Below are positions 20,807-28,400 of a DNA stretch of 40,151 bases, piece after piece. The stretch spans positions 1 to 40,151 of IMG/VR virus record IMGVR_UViG_3300027821_000012. The stretch is one strand, 5' to 3'. Positions within the stretch are counted from its first letter, which is position 1, and each line of letters begins with the position of its first letter. The translations under genes were made by a program, and so were the position numbers. The notes beneath the pieces are model-generated. The model was not told where the DNA came from and searched no databases. It was given only the letters and a program-made list of their open reading frames with translations. Origin of the DNA: a virus.

Positions 20807-20837
20807 AGAAAGCCGATGTTTAGGCTTCCCTTTTTGA
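20801..20837 (-). terminator. Intrinsic terminator of the 59-aa gene
   Basis: GGGAAGCC-TAAACAT-CGGCTTTC then TTTTTTC. Confidence 0.65.
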
Positions 20838-20840
20838 AAT

Positions 20841-21020
20841 CTACTTTCCGTACTTCTGCTTTTTCGCTTCTTTGGCGGCGTTCTTGATCTGTTCGGCTTT
20901 CTCGATGATCATGTCGAAGTCTTCTTCCGTAAGCTCTTGCTTAGCGTTGAAGTTTCTCAATTCACTATCGAATGACAGTCCAGGGCGAAGAAGGTCTACC
21001 ATATGCGCGTGTCTTTGCAT
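20841..21020 (-). CDS. Small charged helical protein, 59 aa
   Basis: MQRHAHMVDLLRPGLSFDSE, then LRNFNAKQELTEEDFDMIIE and a Lys/Ala-rich helix KAEQIKNAAKEAKKQKYGK. AAGGAGATCGCT precedes the ATG at 21020, so this start is chosen over the ATG at 21044. Soluble, helical. Own promoter and terminator. Function unknown. Confidence 0.65.
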   Translation of the reverse strand: MQRHAHMVDLLRPGLSFDSELRNFNAKQELTEEDFDMIIEKAEQIKNAAKEAKKQKYGK

Positions 21021-21039
21021 AGCGATCTCCTTAAGTAGT

Positions 21040-21071
21040 TTCACTATAGGGAGTGAAAATATCGCGACTAG
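21040..21071 (-). promoter_or_regulatory. Repeated promoter element
   Basis: -10 TATAGT (21043-21048) preceded by TCGCGATATTTTCACTCCC; overlaps the 3' end of the 69-aa gene. -35 region CTAGTC is weak. Confidence 0.6.
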
Positions 21072-21277
21072 AGGATGGTTACTGGGGCGAAGATCGTGAT
21101 CGGCGGATGACTGACAACGTTCTCCTCAGGAAGGCTCCCCATGTTGTACTGCCCTGGCTCCATATCCGTGTTCACGAAGAAATAGAACTCGCCGTGAATA
21201 TATGGGAGAGAACGGCCGTGAATGAACTCACAGAACGGAAGCGTTTCAGGAGTGACCTTGATGGCGTATTTAGGCAC
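21068..21277 (-). CDS. Hypothetical soluble protein, 69 aa
   Basis: GTG start at 21277 with AAAGGAG 9 bases upstream. MPKYAIKVTPETLPFCEFIH, then GEFYFFVNTDMEPGQYNMG and a hydrophobic C-terminus TIFAPVTIL. Beta-rich. Has a similar look to the 71-aa protein at 22439-22654 (MIRKYAIALEEKNLELIQ..., YFVFYAGPMM), so the two may be related. Function unknown. Confidence 0.6.
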   Translation of the reverse strand: MPKYAIKVTPETLPFCEFIHGRSLPYIHGEFYFFVNTDMEPGQYNMGSLPEENVVSHPPITIFAPVTIL

Positions 21278-21319
21278 GAGTACTTCTCCTTTACGAAGTA
21301 ATATCTGCGACTTGGGAGG

Positions 21320-21355
21320 AAATTACCCCCCGGGGTTTTTTCGGTCGCGAAAAAA
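21320..21355 (-). promoter_or_regulatory. Degenerate promoter element
   Basis: Minus strand TTTTTCGCGACCGAAAAAACCCCGG region then TAATTT (21320-21325). Keeps the U-tract and TCGCGA but has an altered, GC-rich spacer. Possible weaker promoter for the 69-aa gene. Confidence 0.35.
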
Positions 21356-21447
21356 AAGAGAATGTCTGCTGGTATGGTTTTCTGTCCCAGGTCAACTAGC
21401 CACACTACATCCCGGACTCGCAAGTACGGGAGCATGGCTCCATTCTC
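21349..21447 (-). ncRNA. Structured small RNA, unit F
   Basis: Closed by GAGAATG (21441-21447) with CATTCTC (21358-21364), then TTTTTTTT. Inside: GGAGC-CAT-GCTCC and CCCG...CGGG hairpins, and a stretch (GGGATGTAGTGTGGCTAGTTG) that superficially resembles a tRNA D-arm. No twin repeats and no reading frame of note. Lies between two promoters. Confidence 0.55.
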
Positions 21448-21476
21448 ACTATATACCCTGTTTTTTTCGCGAACAA
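21445..21476 (-). promoter_or_regulatory. Repeated promoter element (unit F)
   Basis: TTGTTC (21471-21476), spacer 17, -10 TATAGT (21448-21453). Confidence 0.7.
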
Positions 21477-21572
21477 AAAAGAGAAGGAGGACACTGGTGT
21501 AGCTCGATCCTTATAGCCGTGACGCGATTAGCCTTTGACATTACTGTCTCCGGTACCACGGCTTCCTTCTCC
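21474..21572 (-). ncRNA. Structured small RNA, unit E
   Basis: Outer stem GAGAAGGA (21564-21571) with TCCTTCTC (21481-21488), then TTTTTTG. Second stem AGCCGTG (21557-21563) with CACGGCT (21515-21521), enclosing GACA-GTAA-TGTC (21537-21548), a GNRA-type tetraloop. The 3' part holds CTACACCAGTG, similar to TACACCAGG at the 3' side of units B and C. Looks like a stable nested RNA of about 95 nt with its own promoter and terminator. Confidence 0.6.
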
Positions 21573-21601
21573 ATTATACACCTTGTTTTTTTCGCGAACA
21601 A
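21571..21601 (-). promoter_or_regulatory. Repeated promoter element (unit E)
   Basis: TTGTTC (21596-21601), spacer 17, -10 TATAAT (21573-21578). Confidence 0.7.
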
Positions 21602-21632
21602 AAAAGAGAAGCCGGGTTTCGACTCCTCTTTC
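21599..21632 (-). terminator. Intrinsic terminator of the 61-aa gene
   Basis: AAAGAGGAGTCG-AAAC-CCGGCTTCTCTTT then TTG; some mismatches but a clear U-tract. Confidence 0.65.
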
Positions 21633-21637
21633 GGGAA

Positions 21638-21823
21638 CTACGCGACGGGCTGGTTCTGCCACTCCTCGAACAGTCCCTTCTCCTGAAGGAAGGTCTCCAT
21701 GTCGTTGACGGTCAGAAGCGCGCCGTACGCGACGACGACCAGTGTGGTCGTGCCGGCGATGACGATGTACTTCTTGGCGTTCCGACGGAGATGCCTTCCA
21801 ACCTTGTTGGGGAAGTCCTTCAT
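21638..21823 (-). CDS. Small membrane protein, 61 aa
   Basis: MKDFPNKVGRHLRRNAKKYI, then VIAGTTTLVVVAYGALLTV as one transmembrane helix, and an acidic C-terminus NDMETFLQEKGLFEEWQNQ. AAAGGATTTCCC precedes the ATG at 21823. The basic-helix then TM opening resembles the HTH proteins at 18193 and 20032 but without the HTH domain. Confidence 0.65.
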   Translation of the reverse strand: MKDFPNKVGRHLRRNAKKYIVIAGTTTLVVVAYGALLTVNDMETFLQEKGLFEEWQNQPVA

Positions 21824-21844
21824 GGGAAATCCTTTCGTTAGTAG

Positions 21845-21877
21845 TTTCACTATACACCTTGTTTTTCTCGCGAAAAA
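21845..21877 (-). promoter_or_regulatory. Repeated promoter element
   Basis: TTTTTC (21872-21877), spacer 17, -10 TATAGT (21849-21854). Confidence 0.7.
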
Positions 21878-21926
21878 AAATGGGAAAGGTTTAGAAAAAG
21901 GAAATCCCCTTATGGGGTTCCTTTTC
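21873..21926 (-). terminator. Intrinsic terminator of the 29-aa gene
   Basis: AAAAGGAA-CCCC-ATAA-GGGG-A-TTTCCTTTT, a long near-perfect stem, with TTTTTTTT further down. Confidence 0.75.
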
Positions 21927-22015
21927 TAGATCAGGCCAGGTAGGGCGTCTGAAAGTCCAACATACACTGACGTTTGCTGGACGCGAATCCAGACGGTAAG
22001 CATAGTTACGAACAT
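21926..22015 (-). CDS. Microprotein, 29 aa
   Basis: MFVTMLTVWIRVQQTSVYVG LSDALPGLI. The ATG at 22015 follows AAGGAGACATCAAA, and the frame has its own promoter and terminator, which argues it is real. Amphipathic, possibly membrane-associated. Confidence 0.6.
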   Translation of the reverse strand: MFVTMLTVWIRVQQTSVYVGLSDALPGLI

Positions 22016-22042
22016 TTTGATGTCTCCTTAAATTGGTTTGAT

Positions 22043-22075
22043 CTTCACTATACTCCCTGTTTTTTTCGCGAAAAA
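22043..22075 (-). promoter_or_regulatory. Repeated promoter element
   Basis: TTTTTC (22070-22075), spacer 17, -10 TATAGT (22047-22052). Confidence 0.7.
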
Positions 22076-22101
22076 AAGAGAATCCGTGTTGGATCCTCTT
22101 C
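22070..22101 (-). terminator. Intrinsic terminator of the 77-aa gene
   Basis: AAGAGGATCC-AACA-CGGATTCTCTT then TTTTT; nearly the same sequence as the terminator at 19991-20023. Confidence 0.75.
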
Positions 22102-22112
22102 TTGAAGCTGAA

Positions 22113-22346
22113 CTACTTCGAGCGTGGAGTGCTGATGGCAATCACAGGCTCAAATTCTTCACGGGGAACGTTATGTCTCTCGAGTACACGGACCAGTTCA
22201 TCAATCTGGATTTCCTTGACTTTCATCTGAATCTCGTGACTGTCACACAGTCTACGAAATCCTTTCTTCAAGTTCCAGGTCAGATGAAGACCGTATAGCT
22301 CGCGAATAATCACGATTCCCGCAAGAGCTTGAGTTCGATTGAACAT
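22113..22346 (-). CDS. Hypothetical protein, 77 aa
   Basis: MFNRTQALAGIVIIRELYGL has a modest hydrophobic N-terminus; then basic LTWNLKKGFRRLCDSHE and a C-terminal VKEIQIDELVRVLERHNV, EEFEPVIAI. The end loosely matches the EFDxIAL motif of the two small anchored proteins. AAAGGAGG precedes the ATG at 22346. Function unknown. Confidence 0.6.
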   Translation of the reverse strand: MFNRTQALAGIVIIRELYGLHLTWNLKKGFRRLCDSHEIQMKVKEIQIDELVRVLERHNVPREEFEPVIAISTPRSK

Positions 22347-22372
22347 TACACCTCCTTTCGAGATAGTTTACC

Positions 22373-22405
22373 TTTCATTATACGCCCTGTTTTATGTGCG
22401 AAAAA
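22373..22405 (-). promoter_or_regulatory. Repeated promoter element
   Basis: TTTTTC (22400-22405), spacer 17 (GCACATAAAACAGGGCG), -10 TATAAT (22377-22382). TCGCGA is TCGCAC here. Confidence 0.65.
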
Positions 22406-22432
22406 AGAGAATCCGTATTAGGGACTCTCTTT
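22400..22432 (-). terminator. Intrinsic terminator of the 71-aa gene
   Basis: AAAGAGAGTCCC-TAATA-CGGATTCTCTTT with following TTTC. Confidence 0.7.
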
Positions 22433-22438
22433 ACGTTA

Positions 22439-22654
22439 TTACAATAGGAAGGTGATGTTTTCCCTAGCATAACCGTACTCATCGTAGAGATCGTTTTCGG
22501 TGATGATCATAGGACTTTGAACTTCGGTCATCATCGGTCCAGCGTAGAAGACGAAATACATTCCATCTTTTGGCTCGACCGGGACGGCCTTGTTCAAGAC
22601 TTGGATCAACTCCAAATTTTTCTCTTCGAGAGCAATGGCATATTTGCGAATCAT
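22439..22654 (-). CDS. Hypothetical soluble protein, 71 aa
   Basis: MIRKYAIALEEKNLELIQVL, then DGMYFVFYAGPMMTEVQSPM and a Tyr-rich C-terminus NDLYDEYGYARENITFLL. AAAGGAATGC precedes the ATG at 22654. Small alpha/beta protein with own promoter and terminator. Function unknown. Confidence 0.65.
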   Translation of the reverse strand: MIRKYAIALEEKNLELIQVLNKAVPVEPKDGMYFVFYAGPMMTEVQSPMIITENDLYDEYGYARENITFLL

Positions 22655-22670
22655 GCATTCCTTTCGTAGT

Positions 22671-22703
22671 TTTCACTATAAGCCCTGTTTTACGTGCGAA
22701 AAA
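22671..22703 (-). promoter_or_regulatory. Repeated promoter element
   Basis: TTTTTC (22698-22703), spacer 17, -10 TATAGT (22675-22680). TCGCAC variant. Confidence 0.65.
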
Positions 22704-22737
22704 AATAGGAAAGGCCGCTTTCGCGGCCCCGCCTATT
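22698..22737 (-). terminator. Intrinsic terminator of the 105-aa gene
   Basis: AATAGGCGGGGCCGC-GAAA-GCGGCCTTTCCTATT then TTTTT. The strongest terminator of the window, GNRA-type loop. Confidence 0.85.
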
Positions 22738-22760
22738 CGACTCTTCTTGGGCTGTTGTTT

Positions 22761-23078
22761 CTAACGCAACCGACCCACGAAGCCTAGTGCCTTCGAGGTT
22801 ACTGGATGAGCCCACTCGTGCTTGAGGATCATCGCGATACCCACAAGGTTCGCGCCTGCGCCGACCAACGCATCCTTACTCACGGACGATGACTTTCGGT
22901 TGTTTGTTCTTTCCTGTTTCATCATCATCTCGTGCAGTCTTTCGATGTTGGCCAGCACGGTGCTGTATTCCTTGGTGTTCGGCTGATAACCGCTCAAGCT
23001 AGCGATGGCGAGCTCGAGTTCTTTCTCCAGAAGGCTCTGGTAGTACTTCGGTGGTTCGGGATTTTTCGTCCAAAACAT
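22761..23078 (-). CDS. Hypothetical protein, 105 aa, one C-terminal membrane segment
   Basis: AAAGGAGCGTCA before the ATG at 23078. MFWTKNPEPPKYYQSLLEKE then helical LASLSGYQPNTKEYSTVLAN-type region (heptads around YSTVLANIERLHEMM), basic linker, VGAGANLVGIAMILKHEW as a hydrophobic segment and the end SKALGFVGRLR. I recall the ending xVxTSKALxFVxxxR from other actinophages. Helical, probably membrane-associated. Function unknown. Confidence 0.65.
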   Translation of the reverse strand: MFWTKNPEPPKYYQSLLEKELELAIASLSGYQPNTKEYSTVLANIERLHEMMMKQERTNNRKSSSVSKDALVGAGANLVGIAMILKHEWAHPVTSKALGFVGRLR

Positions 23079-23097
23079 TGACGCTCCTTTAGTTGAG

Positions 23098-23130
23098 TCC
23101 CATTATAGGCCAAGTTTCACTCGCGATCGG
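23098..23130 (-). promoter_or_regulatory. Repeated promoter element, first of the small-gene region
   Basis: -10 TATAAT (23102-23107) preceded by TCGCGAGTGAAACTTGGCC; -35 hexamer weak. It overlaps the stop of the upstream membrane protein. Confidence 0.6.
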
Positions 23131-23350
23131 GATTTTCTCCTGAAGCGTCAACGTCAAAGACGACCATCTTCTTGAATTCGAGCTTTTCGGGATACTCGCT
23201 TAGCTCGAGTGAATATAGAGTTCGACCACCTTCCTTGGTCACGACAATCGTCCCGCTCTTGGAGCGTCCGACCAAATATGACTTGATAACGTAGCCTAGA
23301 ACGATCCCTACGAGAAGGACGAACAGGCAAACCAATGTATCGGTAGCCAT
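23117..23350 (-). CDS. Small membrane protein at the end of the tail block, 77 aa
   Basis: MATDTLVCLFVLLVGIVLGY VIKSYL is an N-terminal transmembrane helix; the remainder is soluble and beta-rich: GTIVVTKEGGRTLYSLELSE and YPEKLEFKKMVVFDV. ATG directly follows the stop of the Gp37-like gene. The pattern GTIVVxxEEGxTLYSLELxxxPExLxFxxxVxFxV is frequent in actinophage membrane proteins as I recall. Function unknown. Confidence 0.65.
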   Translation of the reverse strand: MATDTLVCLFVLLVGIVLGYVIKSYLVGRSKSGTIVVTKEGGRTLYSLELSEYPEKLEFKKMVVFDVDASGENPDRE

Positions 23351-24568
23351 CTAGTTACTCGGGGTAAGTGAAACGACGGTGGGATATGATCTCTCTCCAT
23401 TCGAGTCTTGAGAACGGATAAATTCAGTAACCATCGCGGCTGAAATTGCTCCACTGTTACCTTGAACTTCGATAATATCGCCGAGCCCATAATCAACACC
23501 ATACTTGAACTGGTTTCCTGGAACGATCTCACCATCTACGGCAATGAGAAATGGTCGAGCTTTGAGCTCAGTTGTGGCACGAGCATTCAAAACGGCTTTG
23601 AGATTGGCTGCGCTTGTTCCAACCTGGTCAGTGGTGATATCATCAGCAAAGACCATCAAAGCGCGCACATCTGCCCACCAAAGATCTCGTCTCGTACCAT
23701 CGGTGTTTTCCCACTGGTTGTACGAACGAGCTGCGGCGGCGGCCATTCCTGTTGCCAATCCTCCGGGATTTGACGGCGCGAATACGTAGACGACAGTCTT
23801 CTGACCCGAAGCCGACTGCATTTCTTTGATGTCGGTCAACGAATCGAACTGTGGTGAAAATCGAACCGCAGGATATGTTGTTTGAGAACTTGTTCGATCG
23901 ACTCCCTTGTAACTTGTGAACTCGAGGAAGTATCCCGGATTAGTATAGCCATTGGGATTGAAAATACCCGAATCCATAACATAGTACGGTTTGTCAGTTG
24001 TGTACGACAAGAGAATACGCATTCCGATCCCGTAACCTTCAGCAACTTGTCGCAACGCGTCATAGAGAGGACCGTAAGGAATTGCCAAGTCAACGTTAGG
24101 ACCCGACGTATCATATCGGCCAAGAGTCAATCCAGTGATTCCTAGCTGATGAGCATGTCCGATTCCGTAATCGTACCATCCCTGAACGAAGGGACTGTCA
24201 TACGAACACATGTTGTAAATCATGGTCCAAAGAGCTTGTCCAGCGGGTTGACCCGACAAGTACCAATATCGATCTTCATGCTTGTTCGACTTTCGCAGAA
24301 TTCGGTTATTGAGCCAAGGTGGGAGTGAAATGCCCTTTACCTTGAGGAGATTCTTCTCAACGCTCATAGTTTCGACGATCATTGGTCTATCCGACCCTAC
24401 AAGACCTATGAAAGTACCAACCGCCAACATACGAATATTGTCCATCGATAGCGGAAGAACAATCTCGAATTCGTCATCTCCGTAATATCGCACTGTCCAG
24501 ATGGCAGAAGTGAACGTGTCTATGACTTCAGACTTCTGAAACAAGCGATCAAACGTGAAGAACTCCAT
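23351..24568 (-). CDS. Tail protein, siphovirus Gp37-like (baseplate/tail tip)
   Basis: 405 residues from the ATG at 24568 (MEFFTFDRLFQKSEVIDTFT), which overlaps the upstream stop as TAATG after GGAGGACTC. Typical features of the ReqiPepy6 Gp37-like family: opening FDxxxxxxxxIDxFxSAIWTVRYY, LVGSDRPMIVETMSVEKN and ILRKSNKHEDRYWYLSGQPA, then GISLPPWLNNR, the PYYVMDSGIFNP region, YKGVDRTSSQTTYPAVRF and VVYVFAPSNPGG. Forms part of the distal tail next to the Dit-like protein. Placement right after the distal tail gene supports this. Confidence 0.75.
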   Translation of the reverse strand: MEFFTFDRLFQKSEVIDTFTSAIWTVRYYGDDEFEIVLPLSMDNIRMLAVGTFIGLVGSDRPMIVETMSVEKNLLKVKGISLPPWLNNRILRKSNKHEDRYWYLSGQPAGQALWTMIYNMCSYDSPFVQGWYDYGIGHAHQLGITGLTLGRYDTSGPNVDLAIPYGPLYDALRQVAEGYGIGMRILLSYTTDKPYYVMDSGIFNPNGYTNPGYFLEFTSYKGVDRTSSQTTYPAVRFSPQFDSLTDIKEMQSASGQKTVVYVFAPSNPGGLATGMAAAAARSYNQWENTDGTRRDLWWADVRALMVFADDITTDQVGTSAANLKAVLNARATTELKARPFLIAVDGEIVPGNQFKYGVDYGLGDIIEVQGNSGAISAAMVTEFIRSQDSNGERSYPTVVSLTPSN

Positions 24569-25419
24569 TAGAGTCCTCCAAACCTTTCGGAATATGTCAA
24601 CGTCCAATCGTGAAGACCGACATCTGTGATGACGAAGAACTGATTATCACCCGATTCAAGATTAGGCCACAGGGAACCTTCACGAATGTTGATCTTGGAA
24701 TAAAGATTCGTGAAGACGCCCGTACCAATACCGACGTTATTGATGTACTTGTTCTTCTGAACCGTGTTCATCTCGAAATATGACGTAGCCGAAACTGTCG
24801 CGACCACGCTGAAGTACTGAAGCCGTGGATTTCCGATCTGAACGGCGATATACGAGGGAGCTGGTTGTCCCGCCGCGAAAGTGACTTTGAGATTCAATCC
24901 CGTTTCAACGTTTCCAGGATAGTTGACAACCGTTACTGCTCCTCCTGGAGGAACGGTCTTCCCTGTAACAACTGTCGGATCCAACGACGTGAAATATGGA
25001 TCAGGACAGATAATCGACACTACCAGCTCAGGATCTTTGCTAAACTGATTGACGGCGACGCTTTCGACAACACCGTAGATATCGACAGTGTCCAAATCGT
25101 TGCTATAGAAGACCAGCCGAACATCTCGTTTAGGCATGAAATATGTATACAGAAGACGACGAAGACTCTCGTATGTCCACGTGTCCCAATCCGGGTTCGG
25201 ACGGATCGTAAGGACAATATTGCGATTCTCGACGCTTGCTCCTCCAATCGACGTTCCGTCGACCGACCCTAGAGGAGTTGAAGAAATCCCAGCTTTGACT
25301 GGGTCCAGTCCTTGAATATCACGAATTTGAAGAAGATCTGTCTCTTCTCTACCAGCAGGGCTCAAGGCCAGCGTAGGAGCTGAATGCCATGAGCTATATG
25401 CTTGCACTTTAGTCAGCAC
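24568..25419 (-). CDS. Distal tail protein (Dit-like)
   Basis: 283 residues, GTG start after GGAGGGAAAGCC. N-terminal half has LLQIRDIQGLDPVKAGISS, ENRNIVLTIRPNPDWDTWTY and LLYTYFMPKRDVRLVFYSND, the tail-tube-like fold of Dit proteins that link the tube to the baseplate. C-terminal half has VSIICPDPYFTSLDP, NYPGNVETGLNLKVTF and NLYSKINIREGSLWPNLESG, matching the galectin-like part. It follows the tape measure gene as expected. Confidence 0.8.
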   Translation of the reverse strand: MLTKVQAYSSWHSAPTLALSPAGREETDLLQIRDIQGLDPVKAGISSTPLGSVDGTSIGGASVENRNIVLTIRPNPDWDTWTYESLRRLLYTYFMPKRDVRLVFYSNDLDTVDIYGVVESVAVNQFSKDPELVVSIICPDPYFTSLDPTVVTGKTVPPGGAVTVVNYPGNVETGLNLKVTFAAGQPAPSYIAVQIGNPRLQYFSVVATVSATSYFEMNTVQKNKYINNVGIGTGVFTNLYSKINIREGSLWPNLESGDNQFFVITDVGLHDWTLTYSERFGGL

Positions 25420-25431
25420 GGCTTTCCCTCC

Positions 25432-28400
25432 TTACGCTATTCCGGCAGCGGTCTTGAGCTGCGAGAGCACGTTGTTGGTTTGTCTGTAGATCTCGATCTC
25501 ACTGAGAGCTTCTGGCGAGTAGTTGTTCTGCTCGAACTTGATGTTCGTCCCAGCAACAGTACCTACGGTTTCGTCCGTCGTAGGCGGCTGCTGCATAGCA
25601 GATATAGCGGACGCTTGTCCAAACGACGTTGCCGTCGAAATTGGCGTCATCTTTGTTAGAGAAGCCAGATCGGAAGCCTGAGCTTGAACTTGACTTAGAT
25701 CGAGAATTGGGGTGATGACCGGGTTACTGTCAATGCCCGTCGCGATCGCGTCTGAAATATCGCCGATAGTCTTCTTAACTCCTTCGAGAGCACCCATAGC
25801 AGCATCTGTAATCGCACCAGCTGCGCCGGAGAACCCTGCCGAGAAGCCCTCCATCGAATATCGACCAAGTTCGGCAAACACCTTAGACGGAGACTTGATG
25901 CCGAGCTCGTCCTTCAGAGCTTTGACCATGATCCGAGCAATAGTCTCCATCTCCTTACGAATGGTGCTCTCCTGCGTCTTGAGCCCCTGAACAATTCCCT
26001 GAGCTGCAGCGACACCAGCATCCTTGAGATTATGCCCAGCGTGCTGAGCAAGAACAGTGGCGTTCTTCTTGAGCTGAGCGTCGAGAGTGTTCAAACCCTG
26101 GACCGCAGTCTTTCCACCAGCAAGAAGCTGAGTTGCGAACTGCTGATCGGCCGTACCTTCCTCGAGAAGCTTCTGGTACGTTGCGTCGTCCAGACCCAGA
26201 GCTCGGAGCTGATCAAGAGTCGACTGATATGCAGCCACAGCGTCTGCCTGATGCTTAAGAGCGTCCTCATACGTCGCTAGCTGATCGATAGCATTGCCTT
26301 CGGCGTCCGTTGTGACAACATCGGGAAGCGTCGAATACTGATCGGTAAATCCCTGAATTGCAGCGTCGCGCTCTTTCTTGAGATCAGCAAGCTTCTTTTG
26401 CGCCGCATCGAGTTTCGTAGCTACCGAGTCGTATTGATTCGCCAGACCCATCAACTGACCCTTTGTATAGGCTAGCGTCTGAGTCAGAAGAATATGACCA
26501 GCAACAGATTTGTCCAACAGTGCTTGGTTCTGAGAGATGATGTCCTGTGCCTTCTTGACCGCAGCGGCGTCCGGCTTGGCCTGAGCCATCTCGTCCTTGA
26601 GTTTGGCCCTTTCTGAAGCGATCGTCTCTCTCGCTCCTCGTGCTGTTTCGAGAAGCTTCTGATCCATTTCGGCCCATGCGTTCTTGATGTCATCGGCAGA
26701 TCCACGAATACCTTCCGCGAATCCTTGAGTGACGTACTGGCCAATCTGGAAGAACACCTTGGAGGGAGAGGCAATTCCGAGGATGTTCGTAACTGAAGAT
26801 ATGAGATTCTTGGACATGGCGATCGCACTATCAATCACATTTTTGTGATCGTCCATCCCCATAGCCATACCTTCGCCGATGCCCTGACCAATAGGAATAA
26901 GCGCCTTTGCGGGAGAATTGAAGCCTAGGTGTCCAGCGATCCCACCGACGGCACCCTTGGCCAGGTCGATTCCAGCTTTGGCGACATCCTTAGCTGAGCC
27001 GGCCATGCCCTTGATTATCCCCTTAGCAATCGCAATGCCGATGCGATTACCAGCACGGATCATCTCAGGTTCGTATTTGTCGATAGCGTCCGCGATACCG
27101 TTCAAGAACCGGATAACAGCGCGAGCTCCGGCGTCCACAAGCTTGAGAGACTCCTTGACAAGGGCGTTCATGAACCGGATCATCATGTTTGTACCGGCGG
27201 TAGCAACTCGACCAATGTTGTTCCCGATTCCGGTAAGAATATTGACGACCAAGTTTGCACCTGCTGTGATGACACGATTAATTCCACCAGCGATCGCTCC
27301 AAGGAATTTGGCGAGAATATTCAAGCCCATTGTGGCAATTTTCCCGAGATTGTTGGCGATACCTTCAAGGAATTTCGTAACGATAGTGACCGCCGTCGAG
27401 ATGACCTTTGTATATCCGCTTGCGATGCCCTTAATAAGCGCTAGAAGCACGTTTAGACCGGCGTTGACGATCCTTCCAATATTTTTCGCTATGGCATTCA
27501 AGATGTTGGTAATAATATCGAGAATGGCCTTAACCACGGCACCGATGTTGTTACGAATTCCTATCAGCAGAGCAAGAATAAGATCGATACCCGCTTGGAT
27601 AATCTTGTCCTGCTTGTCATGGAAAATCTTCACTATCGCGTCAACCAACGCTTCGATTAGCTGAACGAGCTTTGGAAGAATCTTGATCAGACCATCGACA
27701 ACGGTATTAAGGATCTTCACAATCGCAGTCATGAACTTCGGAGCGGTTGCGGCAAGCGCATCGACGATCTGAAGCACCCCGAGAATGATGTTCTTTATGT
27801 TCTCGATTAGCGCTTTCTCCAGTTGTGTAAGCGCGGAAATAAGAATCCCGACTGCTGTCGGGCCAGCAACAGCTATTGCACTAAGTCCGACACCGATCAA
27901 TGCAATTCCGGCGCCCGCCAATGCAAGACCCCCACCGATAAGCACCAGAGCAACGCCAAGTCCCAGAAGGGAAGGAATTGCTTCGGTTAGCAAAATACCG
28001 GCGGCGCCAATTATCACAAGCGCGGCTGCAAGAGAAACCAGACTTTTCAGAATTTGGCCCCATGACTGCTTCCCTAGAGAGACGAGAGCCTTGGACAAGA
28101 GAAATATACCGGCAGAAACGACGGTCAAAGCCGCTGCTCCAGCAACAGACTCTTGCATGAGAACCATAGCTCCGGCCAATATGAGTAGCGCTCCACCAAG
28201 AGCCGCAAGACCCCTTGCTATCTCCATCCAGCCCATCTTGCTCATGGCTAGAACGGCTTTAGCGATTCGTCCAAGCGCAAAGGAGACAACGAGAAGACCG
28301 GCAGCGATCAAGGGCATCTCTGGTGGGAACAGCTCCATCGCGTAAGCGATTGCAACAAGAGATCCACCCACGCCCAACATGCCCTTACCTAGCTGTTTCA

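Noticed and set aside
20771-21071. CACTATAGGGAG on the plus strand at two sites, like a T7 RNA polymerase promoter core
   Set aside because: All genes here run on the minus strand, the upstream T7 half-site is absent, and the same bases are simply the complement of the -10 (TATAGT) and adjacent bases of the repeated promoter.
21357-21447. tRNA gene in unit F (GGGATGTAGTGTGGCTAG resembles a D-arm)
   Set aside because: No matching acceptor stem, no TTCGAAT-type T-loop, and too few bases remain before the terminator.
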